DNA from: JAMXLO01 sp963719805
GTDB taxonomy: Bacteria; Pseudomonadota; Alphaproteobacteria; Acetobacterales; Acetobacteraceae
Length of the DNA: 64,000 nt
NCBI GenBank assembly: GCA_963719805.1
Contig: CAVRDF010000010.1
Span: forward strand, 372,001 to 436,000
Direction: 5' to 3'
Below are positions 1-9,347 of the stretch, piece by piece (positions within the stretch are counted from its first letter, which is position 1; the number at the start of each line of letters is the position of its first letter). The position numbers and the translations under genes are program-made. The notes beneath the pieces were generated by a model that made no database searches, had not been told where the DNA came from, and saw only the letters and a list, made by a program, of their open reading frames with translations.

Positions 1-1627
1 GCCGATCTCCACCAGCACCGCTTCGGATAGTTGCAGACTGGCCTCGATGGTTTCGGGTACCGCGTCGGTGGCGCCGATCGCGTAGAGATGCGCAGCGTGG
101 CGCGCGTCCCTCGCACGAACCATGATCGGCAATTCAGGCCGAGCGGCCCTTGCGATGCCAACCAGATGATCACTGGCCGCATGATCGGCCATCGTCACAA
201 CCAAGGCGCGCGCGGCATCGACATGCAGACGATGCAGAAGGTCGTTCTGCGTTATGTCACCCCAATACACGGGACGCCGCAGCTTCCGTTGCTCCGCCAC
301 GCGATCGGCATCAACATCCACCGCTACATAGGGTACGCTATGCTTCTCCAGCAATGACGCAACCGTTTCGCCCACGCGGCCGAAGCCAGCGACGATAACG
401 CGTGGCGTGGTGTCGTCGGGCGGCAGCGCGAGCAGCTCGGCATCGATGGCCGGCCGCGTAGCTGTACGGCGCGCCAGCAATTGGCCGAGCGTGGCCAATG
501 CCGGAATCGCAGCCATCGTCGCCGCGGTGAGCACCAGCGGAAAGCGCGCGATATCAGCACCGATCAAGCCCTCGGTGCGCGCGAGGCCGATGATCACGAA
601 GCTGAATTCGCCCCCAGGCCCCAGCAGCAGCCCGGCCTGCAGGCCGGTCAGCCAGCGCAGGCCGAACGCTCGCGCCAGACCTGCGATGAGCACGAGCTTC
701 ACAGCGACAAGCACAATACAGCCCAGTACCAACTCGCGGCGCATCGGCGACGATGCCGGCTAGATCGAGGCTCATGCCGACCGAGATCAGGAACACGCCG
801 AGCAGCAATCCGCGAAACGGATCTATGGTGACCTCGATTTGCCTGCGGAACTCCGTCTCCGCCAGCAGCAGTCCGGCAATCAGCGAGCCGAGTTCCATCG
901 GCAGACCAGCGGCAGCAGTGGCGAGGCCGGTTGCCAGGATCACCAGCAGACATGCGGCGACGAACAACTCCGGACTGGCAGTGCGCGCGACGCTACGGAA
1001 CAGCGGTCGCAATACGAGGCGGCCGGCAGCGATCAGGCCAATGATGACGATCACCGCGTTCGCGATGGCCCAGGTGATGTCGCCACCCTTCATGCCGAAT
1101 ACACTGATGACGAACAGAACCGGCACCGCTGCGATATCCTGCAACAGCAACACTGCAAGCGAAGCACGGCCGACCGGCGCACCCAGGCGCTTTTCGTGTG
1201 ACAGCACCTGCACGACGATGGCGGTCGATGACAACGAAAGAGCTGTCCCGGCGACGGCGGCGGACAACGGTGTGGCGCCAAATGCAAGAGCGATCGCGGC
1301 GATCGCCAGCGCGCATAGTATGACCTGCGCAAGCCCGAAGCCGAACACGAGCCGGCGCATCACGTACAGCCGCTCCAGCGACAGCTCCAGTCCGATCATG
1401 AACATCATCATGCTGATGCCGAGTTCGGCGATCGGCTGGATCGTTGCCGAATGGGTGAGCGTGAGGCTGTCAAGCAACGGCAGACGATCGGTCAACATCG
1501 CGAGACCGAATGGACCGACGGCGATGCCGACGAGGATGAAACCCAATACCGGGCTGAGCCGCAGCCGGTGGAAAAGTGGGATTACAATTGCGGCTGCGGC
1601 CAGGACGATCAGGGCTGGCTTGAACAA
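1..1627 (-). CDS. CPA2-family cation:proton antiporter (KefB/KefC/YbaL-like), partial, frameshifted
   Basis: Inner-membrane monovalent cation/H+ antiporter with a cytosolic NAD-binding regulatory domain. The N-terminal frame (1627 down to about 745) encodes a run of about 10 hydrophobic helices, with SPVLGFILVGI near the start and SLSSTAIVVQVL in the exchanger core. At about 745 the frame shifts by +1. The next frame continues as VLGCIVLVAV, GPGGEFSFVIIGLAR and then an RCK/TrkA-N domain with the Rossmann motif VIVAGFGRVGE, and it runs off the left edge. Both halves are well preserved, so the shift is probably a sequence error or very recent. The junction could be one extra G or two lost bases. 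The start is TTG at 1627 or CTG at 1651, directly behind the upstream hydrolase stop codon, so the two genes probably form one operon. Confidence 0.85.
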
Positions 1628-1654
1628 TCCTGGGTCGAATTGCGCGTCCAGGTG

Positions 1655-2446
1655 TCAGTATCCGTGTTCAAACAGGAAACCATGGAATGCCTGCGACACC
1701 AGGCCGGGCGTTTGGACGCCGGCGAAATGCCCCGAGTTGATCTCGATGTATTCGGCAGCCGGGATCTGCCTTGCCATTGGTTCAACCGCTGACGGCGGCC
1801 GCAATCTGTCATGTGTGCAGCCGACAACCAGAGTGGGGCAGGCGATACGCGGCAACTCTTCAGTGACTGTTGAATCGGCCAACATGCGATTGATCGCGGC
1901 GAAACTCTGCGGATCGTTGGCGAGCCAGCGCGCGCGGAACTTGCGGAACTCTTCGGGGTTGTGACGGACTTCGGGCGGATAAGAGTTGGCGAGGCCTTGC
2001 TCGACCAATCCGCGCATGCCCTGCGTCTCGGCTGCTGCCGCGCGATCCAGTGTGGCCTGGCGGCGATCCGCGGCCACTCCGGTGGCCGGACTGGTAACCA
2101 CCAGCGCACCCGTCCGCGCCGCGTGACGCACCGCGAAATGGATGGCGATGGCGCCGCCGACCGCGGTTCCCGCCAATGCTACCTTGCCCTGGATCTGCAG
2201 CGCGTTGAGCAGCGCCGCGAGATCATCGGTCATGTCGTCGAATGTGATGCGACCGCCGATTTTCTCTGACAATCCCGCGCCGCGGGTGTCATAGCGCAGC
2301 ACCTGCCGCGTATTGTTCAGCGCCGGCACCACCTGGTCCCAACTGTCCAGAGTGCCGCCCATCTCATGCACCAGCACCAATGTCGTCTTGCCACTGCCCG
2401 AGAGTTCGTAGCGCAGGCTGGTGCCGTTCACTTCGATCCAGTTCAT
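1655..2446 (-). CDS. alpha/beta-hydrolase fold protein with Ala at the nucleophile position
   Basis: 263 residues. The ATG at 2446 follows a GGAGGAAA ribosome site. The fold is recognisable from VLVHEMGG (oxyanion region), RYDTRGAGLS and the nucleophile-elbow region LAGTAVGG. The acid-region VVGCTHD and the late INSGHF histidine are also present. It resembles 3-oxoadipate enol-lactonase/MhpC-type enzymes. In the G-X-Nuc-X-G elbow the central residue is Ala95 (codon GCG) rather than Ser, so ordinary serine-hydrolase chemistry is unlikely if the base calls are right. It is transcribed divergently from the GST-like gene across 53 bp and lies just upstream of the antiporter. The substrate is unknown. 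Confidence 0.9.
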   Translation of the reverse strand: MNWIEVNGTSLRYELSGSGKTTLVLVHEMGGTLDSWDQVVPALNNTRQVLRYDTRGAGLSEKIGGRITFDDMTDDLAALLNALQIQGKVALAGTAVGGAIAIHFAVRHAARTGALVVTSPATGVAADRRQATLDRAAAAETQGMRGLVEQGLANSYPPEVRHNPEEFRKFRARWLANDPQSFAAINRMLADSTVTEELPRIACPTLVVGCTHDRLRPPSAVEPMARQIPAAEYIEINSGHFAGVQTPGLVSQAFHGFLFEHGY

Positions 2447-2499
2447 CGCATTTCCTCCGTTGCCGCAGGATGCCACACTGCCGCATCGGAGGACAAAGC

Positions 2500-3108
2500 A
2501 TGATGAAGCTGCACTGGTCGCCGCGCTCGCCTTATGTGCGCAAAGTGATGGTCGTCGCGCATGAGCTGGGCCTGGCCGACAGGATCGAGGCGATGCGCAC
2601 CATTGTTGGCGGCACGCAGGCGCATTTGGAGCTGATGCGCGAAAATCCGCTGGGCAAGATTCCGACGCTGGTGCTGGAGGACGGAACGATCCTCTACGAT
2701 TCGCCCGTGATCTGCGAATATCTGGACACGCTTCAGGACGGGCCGAAACTGTTTCCTGCCTGGCCGCAGCGGTTGACTGCGCTGCGCCGCCTGGCATTGG
2801 GCGATGGCATGCTGGATATCGCGCTGGCCTGGCTGGGTGAACGATTCCGGCCACCGGAGCGCCAGAGCGAACCGCATATGACGCTGTGGCGCACCAAGTT
2901 GCGTACCTGCATCGATGCACTCGAGAACGAAGCACTGGATGGCCCGCTTACCATCGGCCATATCGCCATCGGCATCGCGCTGTCCTATCTCGATTTCCGC
3001 TTCGCCGATCTGGCGTGGCGCGACGGTCATCCGCGGCTGACGGCATGGCACGCAATGTTCGATCAGCGCCCGTCAATGCTGGCCAATCCACCGATCGACG
3101 ACAGGTGA
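2500..3108 (+). CDS. glutathione S-transferase family protein
   Basis: 202 residues, starting MMK at 2500 (or 2503) after a GGAGGA site at 2487. The N-terminal thioredoxin-like domain begins KLHWSPRSPYVRKV, with Ser-Pro-Tyr in the usual catalytic region. It carries the cis-proline segment NPLGKIPTLV and the glutathione-binding DSPVICEYL. An all-alpha C-terminal domain follows, containing the N-capping-like region around TIGHIAIGIALSYLDFRF. It is similar to YibF/GstA-like bacterial GSTs and probably detoxifies electrophiles in the cytosol. It is expressed divergently from the hydrolase gene, and the next gene downstream is convergent. Confidence 0.9.
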   Translation: MMKLHWSPRSPYVRKVMVVAHELGLADRIEAMRTIVGGTQAHLELMRENPLGKIPTLVLEDGTILYDSPVICEYLDTLQDGPKLFPAWPQRLTALRRLALGDGMLDIALAWLGERFRPPERQSEPHMTLWRTKLRTCIDALENEALDGPLTIGHIAIGIALSYLDFRFADLAWRDGHPRLTAWHAMFDQRPSMLANPPIDDR

Positions 3109-3164
3109 CTTAGCGGACTAGCAATGTTGTGCGAGCCGCGTAGCGGCGAAGCAACCGAGGGCAG

Positions 3165-3208
3165 CGTGCTGGATTGTTTCGTCACTGCGTTCCTCGCAAT
3201 GACGAGTT
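3165..3208. repeat. interspersed palindromic-type repeat that supplies the end of livF1
   Basis: On the minus strand this reads ACTCGTCATTGCGAGGAACG followed by CAGTGACGAAACAATCCAGC. It resembles the widely dispersed CGTCATTGCGAGGA... AAGCAATCC repeats seen between genes in several bacterial lineages. The last codons of the adjacent ATPase gene (…NSSLRGTQ, stop TGA at 3182-3184) lie inside it. A partial second copy is at 39947-39965. Only two copies fall in this window, so the family assignment is tentative. Confidence 0.55.
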
Positions 3209-3934
3209 AATGTTGCTCCTCGTGCGCAGCCCAAGATACGTCTCGACGATGCGCGGATCGGCCGCGAGTTCTGTGCTAGGTCCTTCGGCGGACACCTCGC
3301 CCATCTCCAGTACGTAGGCGTAATCGGAAACCTGCAACGCAGCGCGCACGTTCTGCTCTACGAGCAGGATAGATAGCCCGCGCGCACGCAGGTCCGTCAG
3401 AACGCGGAAGATTTCCCGCACGATCAGCGGTGCCAGTCCCAGGCTCGGCTCGTCCAGTAGCAGCAACCGTGGCCGCGCCATCAGTGCGCGGCCGAGTGCG
3501 AGCATTTGCCGCTCACCGCCGGACAGCGTGCCGGCAAGCTGCCGCCGCCGTTCCTCCAATCGGGGAAAGATCGCGAACACCTCGCGCATCGCTGCCGGGT
3601 GATCGCGTTCGCCGGCGCGATGGCGGACATGAAAGCCGAGCAGCAAGTTATCCTCGACGTTCATGTCGGTGAACAACGCCCGGCGTTCCGGCACCAGTAC
3701 CGCGCCACTTGCCACCAGGGTTTCCGTGGTACCGGCAGGTGCGTCGCGATAACGCACATGACCACTGTGCGGCAGCAGTCCCATGATCGCACTCAGCAAT
3801 GTGGTCTTGCCGGCACCGTTTGGCCCGACGATGGCGACCATGCGTCCTTCCGGCACAGACAGGCTGATGCCGTGCAACACCTCCACATGCCCATAGCCCG
3901 CGCGCACGTCACTAAGGTCCAATAACGCGCTCAT
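3182..3934 (-). CDS. livF: branched-chain amino acid-type ABC transporter ATP-binding protein (LivF-type), system 1
   Basis: 250 residues. This is the second cytosolic ATPase of a Liv/HAAT importer. Walker A GPNGAGKT is at 37-44, signature LSGGERQ at 137-143, Walker B LLLLDEPS at 157-164, and the H-loop-side motif ILLVEQNVRAAL follows. The start overlaps the stop of the upstream permease-ATPase fusion by 4 bp (ATGA), indicating translational coupling. The family normally ends shortly after a Tyr-Leu-Gly motif (here TYLGL). This protein has an extra tail, RTRSNINSSLRGTQ, encoded by a repeat element. The transported substrate cannot be named from sequence, because HAAT systems also carry amides, urea and aromatic acids. 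Confidence 0.92.
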   Translation of the reverse strand: MSALLDLSDVRAGYGHVEVLHGISLSVPEGRMVAIVGPNGAGKTTLLSAIMGLLPHSGHVRYRDAPAGTTETLVASGAVLVPERRALFTDMNVEDNLLLGFHVRHRAGERDHPAAMREVFAIFPRLEERRRQLAGTLSGGERQMLALGRALMARPRLLLLDEPSLGLAPLIVREIFRVLTDLRARGLSILLVEQNVRAALQVSDYAYVLEMGEVSAEGPSTELAADPRIVETYLGLRTRSNINSSLRGTQ

Positions 3935-5691
3935 GCGACCGAACCGAGATAGGCTTCCACGACAACTGGATCTGCTTGCACGCGTTCCGGCGGTCCTTCG
4001 GCGATCTTCTGGCCGAAGTCCATCACCACCACACGGTCCGCCAGTCCCATCACGAAATCCATGTCGTGCTCGACAAGCAACACACCCATGCCTTCGGCGC
4101 GAAACTGCCGCAGCAGCATCGCCAGCCGTTGCTTTTCTGATGCACGCAATCCCGCCGCGGGTTCATCCAGCAATAGCAGCCGAGGCCGCAGGCACAGTGC
4201 GCGCGCAATTTCCACCACGCGTTGCTGACCCAGCGGCAGATCACCGGCCGGCATATCGAGCACATCGCCCAGCCCAAGGCGTACTGCTTGTGCACGCGCA
4301 TCGCACAGCACCGCGGCTTCTTCCTTCCGATCGAGCCGCAGCATCGAATGCAGCAGCCCCGCGCGGCCCGACAGATGAGCGCCAATGGCGACGTTCTCCA
4401 GCACGCTGCGTTGCCCCAGTAAGCGCACATGTTGGAATGTACGCGCCACACCCATGGCGGCGATGCGATGTGCGGACAGCTTACCGAGCGGCGCATTGTA
4501 AAGCCGCAAACTTCCGCTGTTTGGCTCCAACACGCCGCTGATGATGTTGAACAGAGTTGTCTTGCCCGCACCGTTCGGGCCGATCAGCGCGACGATTTCG
4601 TTCGCGTGGACCCGAAAGCTGACGTCGCGATTTGCCGCAAGGCCGCCGAAGTATCGCGATACCGACTCCAACGCGAGCAACTCTTCACCAGGTGGTGGAA
4701 CCTTCAATGCCACTTCCTCAGCGGCTACAGGTGCGGGCAGCATGGTCTTTCCGGTGTTTCGTGATCGCAGCCGCAAGAACAGTGGCAGCAGCCCATCTGG
4801 CGCGCGTTGCAGCAGCAGGATCACCACCAGGCTGAACACAAGCGCCTCGAAGTCGCCGGCACGGCCGGTGATGCGTGGGACCCAGTCGTTGAACTGATCG
4901 CGCAATACTACCACCAACGCCGCGCCAATCGGCGCACCCCACAGCGATCCGGCACCTCCGATGATCACCATGAACAGATAATCGATGCTGGTGCCGAGGC
5001 CGAATGGCGTCGGGCTGATGAAGCGCTGGAAGTGCGCAAACAGGAAGCCGGCCACGCCCGCATAGAGTGCGGCAATCACGAACACCTGCCGGCTGAGCCG
5101 AACCGTGTCGATGCCCATGCTTTGCGCCATCAATCGCGCACCATTCAGCGTACGGATCGCACGTCCCATGCGGCTGTCGAGCAAATTGGCCGACATCATC
5201 ATCACGATCGCGACCACTGCCAGGATCACACCGAGATTTACCCGCTGATCAGCGGCTGACAGTGGGCCCAGCGACAGCGGTGGTATGTCGCCGATGCCGT
5301 TGAAACCGTGCAGCCAGGGCAGCGTGCCGAAAAGCGAAAAGAACGAGATCCCCCAGGCCACCGATACCAACGCGAGAAAATGCCCCGACAATCGCGCGGT
5401 GATCAGTCCGAGCAGCCATGCGATGACACCAGTCAGTGCCAGACCAGCGAGCAGCCCCACAATCGAAGGCATGCCGGCGAGTTTGGTCAGCAGAGTTGTC
5501 GCATACGCCGCAAGCCCAACAAAACTCGCCTGGCCGAACGAGGTCTGTCCGCTAACGCCGGTCAGCAGCACGAGACCGAGCGCGACGATAGTGGCCAGGC
5601 CGATGTAGCCTGCCAGAGTCACGTAGAACGGCGGCAGCAGCAGGGGTGCAAGCACGATGACCAGCAATGCTGGCCACATTGCTGACTTCAC
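3931..5691 (-). CDS. Liv-type permease-ATPase fusion (LivM-LivG), system 1
   Basis: 586 residues, GTG start at 5691 overlapping the upstream permease stop by 4 bp. Residues 1-310 form a LivM-type permease with about 8-10 helices; TGVSGQTSFGQASFVGLAAY is the typical LivM segment. A proline-rich linker at about 315-337 leads into a LivG-type ATPase at 338-586. The ATPase has Walker A GPNGAGKT at 371-378, signature LPLGQQR and Walker B LLLLDEPAAGL. Fused LivM-LivG proteins occur in some alphaproteobacterial and actinobacterial HAAT systems. The fusion fixes one permease to one ATPase, while LivF remains separate. Confidence 0.92.
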   Translation of the reverse strand: MKSAMWPALLVIVLAPLLLPPFYVTLAGYIGLATIVALGLVLLTGVSGQTSFGQASFVGLAAYATTLLTKLAGMPSIVGLLAGLALTGVIAWLLGLITARLSGHFLALVSVAWGISFFSLFGTLPWLHGFNGIGDIPPLSLGPLSAADQRVNLGVILAVVAIVMMMSANLLDSRMGRAIRTLNGARLMAQSMGIDTVRLSRQVFVIAALYAGVAGFLFAHFQRFISPTPFGLGTSIDYLFMVIIGGAGSLWGAPIGAALVVVLRDQFNDWVPRITGRAGDFEALVFSLVVILLLQRAPDGLLPLFLRLRSRNTGKTMLPAPVAAEEVALKVPPPGEELLALESVSRYFGGLAANRDVSFRVHANEIVALIGPNGAGKTTLFNIISGVLEPNSGSLRLYNAPLGKLSAHRIAAMGVARTFQHVRLLGQRSVLENVAIGAHLSGRAGLLHSMLRLDRKEEAAVLCDARAQAVRLGLGDVLDMPAGDLPLGQQRVVEIARALCLRPRLLLLDEPAAGLRASEKQRLAMLLRQFRAEGMGVLLVEHDMDFVMGLADRVVVMDFGQKIAEGPPERVQADPVVVEAYLGSVA

Positions 5692-6696
5692 GCTCGTTCC
5701 TCGCCGGAACCGGCGCGCAGCGACAGCCAGACAAGGACCGGAATCAGCAAGGTGAACACGATGACCTCGCGGTAAGCGCTGGCCCAGAAACTGCCGAGCG
5801 ACTCCAGCACACCAACCAGCAAAGCACCGGTGGCGGCCAGGGGATAGGATGCCAGTCCGCCCATGATCGCCGCGACAAAACCCTTCAGGCCAATATCGAA
5901 TCCCGCGTCATAGGAGAGCGGCGTCACGGCGCCGATCAGCACGCCGGCCAAAGCGGCGATGAATGCAGCGAACCCGAACGCCAGCGCACCAGTCGCGTTG
6001 GCATCGATGCCGACGAGGCGCGCGCCCAATCGATCCGAGGCGGCGGCGCGCAGCGTTTTGCCACGCATCGTGGTGCCGAAGAACCAGCGCAGACCGACAA
6101 CAAGCAGCACCGCACTTGCCAATACGCAGATCGATTGCCCGGAGATGTTCAGTTGTCCCAGCTCGAAGCTGGTATCGGTCAGGGCCGGCGCGCTGGCTTC
6201 TTCTGGTCCGAAGAACACCAGGCCCAGGCCAATCAGCACGAAGTGCAATGCCATCGCGACGATCAGCAGCGCCAGTACCTGATGCATCGGCCACCGGACG
6301 GAATGCGAAACGCCAGATCAAGGGACCCATTGGCGTCACGATAGCAAGCGCCAGCAGTATCGAGATCGCCGGCTGCTCGTAGCGTGCCAGGAACCACGTC
6401 GCCGCTGTCACCGCCAGTGGGTACACGCCCCATGCGACGATGCGCCGCGATGTCAGCAGTGCCAGCAGCGACATTCCGTCGAGCAGCCAGAGCGTACCCG
6501 GCACGTGACCGGATTGCAGTGTGGCCGCAGTCAGCGCACCGAACGCCAGCAGGTCGCCTTGCGGCACAAAGATCACGCGCGTCACCGAGAAGGTGATCAG
6601 CAGCCCGACCGCCAGCAGCAGATAGATCGCGCCGGTAGTGATGCCGTCTTGCAGCAGGGCAAGAAAGATGAACGAGTTTACTGGATTGCCCTCCAG
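5688..6696 (-). CDS. livH: Liv-type ABC permease (LivH), system 1, frameshifted
   Basis: The N-terminal part (ALLQDGITTGAIYLLLAVG, then VTRVIFVPQGDLLAFGALTA) lies in one frame. After RPVADAS the protein continues in the next frame as VLALLIVAMALHFVLIGLG and runs to GEERA at 5688. The junction at about 6284 is consistent with one extra G, because the rejoined length matches the usual LivH spacing after the Arg-Pro-Leu motif. No ATG or GTG stands at the expected start. The reading begins around 6681-6696 with a CTG or degenerate codon overlapping the binding-protein stop. About eight membrane helices are visible. The product would pair with the LivM half of the neighbouring fusion. Confidence 0.8.
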
Positions 6697-7812
6697 GCGC
6701 CATCCTTTACCTCGACCAGCACCGCGGCCCGTGCATCCTGGCCGTTGTGGTTGGTGGGCGACATGTCATAGACGCCGCTCACCCCGATCAGTTCATGCGT
6801 CTTTTCCAACGCATCGCGCAGCGCCACACGGAACTCTTCCGTGCCGGGCTTCGCAGTCTTCAACGCCTCGGGGATCGCGGCCTTCAGCAGCAGCATCGCG
6901 TCGTAGCTGTAGCCGGCGAACGGGCTCAGCCCCTGCGCACCGAACTTCGCCGCGTAGTCCTTGGCGAACGCCGCGGCGACTGGTTTCAGCGGATTGTTGT
7001 CCGCGAGTTGCTCGGTGACGACGACCGGCGAGGTAACAGCAATCACACCTTCCACTGCCGCGCCGCCAACCTTGATGAAGGCAGGCGACACGATCCCGTG
7101 GTTACCGTAGATCGCGCCCTTGAAGCCGTGGTGCCGCAGCGCAACCACCGGCAATGCGGCTGGTGTGGCCGAGTTGCCCATCATCACCGCCTGCGGATGC
7201 ACGCTGATCAGCTTCAGTGTCTGCGCGTCGCAGGTTGTGTCGGTGCGCGCATAGCGCTCATCGGTGAGGATGCTGATGCCTTCGGTGCCGGCCGACCGCT
7301 TGGTCGCCGCGAGGACCCTGATCGCCCCAGCCATCGGCAAAGCCGATATAGCCGATGTTCTTCACACCTTTCTGCTGCATGTACTTGAACACCGCGGCGA
7401 CCATCAGGGAAAGCGGCTGCGCGTCGTTGAACGTATAGGGCTGCTTCTGAGGGTCGTATTCGTACGGCGCCATTGCCAGCATCGGCACCTTCGCCTGATT
7501 GGCGAGCGGGGCGACGGCAGCATCCGATGCGGTCAGCGACGGGCCGATGAGTGCGTCGACATGATCCTCGTTGATCATCTTCTGGGCGATGGTAAAGGCG
7601 GTGCTCGCGTCGGTGGCATCGTCGCGGACAATGTACTCGACCTTCTCCCCGGCGATTTCGCTGGGGAACAGATCGAACGCGCCCTTGTAGCCGACACCCA
7701 TCGCCGCACCAGGTCCGCTGATCGACAGGATTGCGCCGATCTTGACCTGAGCCTGCGCGCTTCCGGCGATCAGACCGAGCAGCGTCGCTGCTGCCAAAAG
7801 CCGCGTTTTCAT
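6678..7812 (-). CDS. Liv-type ABC substrate-binding protein (LivK), system 1, frameshifted
   Basis: Periplasmic binding protein of the peripla_BP_6 type, about 378 residues after frame repair. The ATG at 7812 follows a GGGAG site. The signal peptide is MKTRLLAAATLLGLIAGSAQA. The mature start QVKIGAILSISGPGAAMG is the classic amino-acid-binding entry. At about 7325 the frame shifts by one base between GFADGWGDQ and VLAATKRSAG, after which the second lobe (ERYARTDTTCDAQ, GYSYDAMLLLKAA) runs to the stop at 6678. It sits immediately upstream of its permease gene, with which it overlaps. As sequenced, its start is in frame with the preceding ATPase gene. Confidence 0.85.
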
Positions 7813-7880
7813 TCTGGTCTCCCTCGCCCCGTCCGCTGCACTGTCGGACAGCGCCACGCGGGGCGTCAAGGCAGATGCGG

Positions 7881-8574
7881 TCAGAAGTAGTGCCAGAAAT
7901 TCGAACTCGCGGGCCTCCTGTGGCAAGCCGTCGAACACGATCTGCCCGTTATTCATGATGATCACCCGATCGGCGATCTTCATTGCCGCCGCGACGTTCT
8001 GCTCCACGAGGATCGAGGTCATGGCGTGCGACTTGCAGACGTCGTGGACTTGCTGGAACAGCCGCTCAACCAGGTTCGGGGCCAGTCCAATGGACGGTTC
8101 GTCCAGCAGTAGACAGCGCGGCGTGCCCAGGATCGCCAGACCCAGCGCCAGCATCTGCTGCTGGCCACCGCTCAGGCTGCCGGCGCGCGTGGTGCGCCGT
8201 TCCTCCAGCACCGGGAACAGCCGATACACGTCGGCGATGCCGAACATCGGTGAACCTGTCGCATTGCGTGCGGCGACAACGTCGATGTTTTCACCCACAC
8301 TCAGGTCGGGGAAAATGCCGCGGCCTTCGGGCAACAGCCGTAGCCCCAGGGCAACGCGACGCGACACGTCCAACCGGTCGATGCTTTGGCCGTCGAACAC
8401 CAGCTTGCCGGCGCGCGGCGGCAGCAAGCCCATCACCGTTTTCAGAGTCGTGGTTTTTCCGGCACCGTTGTGGCCGAGGAACGCCAGGATCTGTCCCGGC
8501 TCCAGCGCGAACGACACATCGGAGATAACCGTCTTCGCGCCATAGCCCGCGGCGAGCCCAGACAACTGGAGCAT
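7881..8574 (-). CDS. livF: Liv-type ABC transporter ATP-binding protein (LivF), system 2, with probable frameshift at its end
   Basis: Cytosolic ATPase of the second HAAT system. Walker A GHNGAGKT is at 34-41, signature LSGGQQQ, Walker B LLLDEPSIGLAP. The ATG at 8574 overlaps the upstream ATPase stop as TGATG (a GTG at 8577 is also possible). As written, the frame has no stop after QEAREFEF and runs straight into the following binding-protein gene. Removing one base at about 7896 gives a natural C-terminus, WHYF then TGA at 7881, which is the kind of aromatic end seen in LivF proteins. The apparent LivF-LivK fusion is therefore probably not real. Confidence 0.85.
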
Positions 8575-9347
8575 CACAGCGCCCCGCCGAAATAGATCTC
8601 GGCCAACGCGGGATCGCTGATGATGTGCTCCGGCGTGCCCTGCGCCATCAAGTGCCCTTGGTGCAGGAACAGCACGTCATCGGCGATCTGTTGCACCACG
8701 CGGGTGTTGTGCTCGACAACCAGCAGCGTCTTGCCCTCGGACTGCAAGCGGCGCAGCAGCGCCATCACCGCATCCAGCGCGCCGGCCGACAAGCCGGACG
8801 CCGGCTCGTCCAGCAGCAGCAGTTCCGCACCGGTCGCCAGCACGCGCGCGACGGTCAGCAGTTTCTGCTCGCCGTACGAGAGGTTGCGCACCAGGTCATG
8901 GGCACGGTCGGCGAGGCCGACGTGCTCCAGCGTAGCGAGCGCTGTCTCACGCCGCTGCTTCTGCGCACGCGCCGTGTGCAGCGGGCGGAATATCGCGCCG
9001 ATCGGCTCCTCGCCGAACTGGCTGCCGATGCCAACCATCACATTGTCCAGTGCGGTCAGGTCGGTGAACAGCCGCAGGTTCTGGAAGGTGCGTGCAATGC
9101 CGGCGTGCACGATCGCCTGCGGCCGCAGCCCATCCAGTTTGCGGCCGCGAAAGGCCACACTGCCTTCGTCGGGCTTCAGGAACCCGGTGATGACATTGAA
9201 TATCGTCGTTTTGCCCGCGCCATTCGGGCCCACCAGGCAGGTGATGCGCCCCTGCTCGATGCTGAAGGTACACTCCCGCAGCGCGCGAAGACCGCCGAAA
9301 TGATGGTCGAGATCATTCACCTGTAGATACGTCGCGCCGGGCACCAT
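8574..9347 (-). CDS. livG: Liv-type ABC transporter ATP-binding protein (LivG), system 2
   Basis: 257 residues from the ATG at 9347, which overlaps the permease stop as TGATG. Walker A GPNGAGKT is at about 40-47. The LivG-specific segment ARTFQNLRLFTDLTALDNV follows, then signature LSYGEQK, Walker B LLLLDEPASGLS and the switch His in VVEHN. Its own-system partners are the LivF-type gene downstream and the LivM/LivH-type permeases upstream. All are coupled by overlapping start/stop codons, so near-equimolar translation is expected. Confidence 0.93.
   Translation of the reverse strand: MVPGATYLQVNDLDHHFGGLRALRECTFSIEQGRITCLVGPNGAGKTTIFNVITGFLKPDEGSVAFRGRKLDGLRPQAIVHAGIARTFQNLRLFTDLTALDNVMVGIGSQFGEEPIGAIFRPLHTARAQKQRRETALATLEHVGLADRAHDLVRNLSYGEQKLLTVARVLATGAELLLLDEPASGLSAGALDAVMALLRRLQSEGKTLLVVEHNTRVVQQIADDVLFLHQGHLMAQGTPEHIISDPALAEIYFGGAL

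Noticed and set aside
753..1964. A 403-codon open frame on the plus strand
   Set aside because: It is Ser/Arg/Thr-rich and lies opposite the antiporter and hydrolase genes; both real genes occupy the minus strand.
7258..8577. A single 439-residue ATPase/binding-protein fusion
   Set aside because: A cytosolic ATPase cannot carry an internal export signal peptide in the middle and still work. The binding-protein start has its own ribosome site, and one base change at about 7896 gives a normal ATPase C-terminus.
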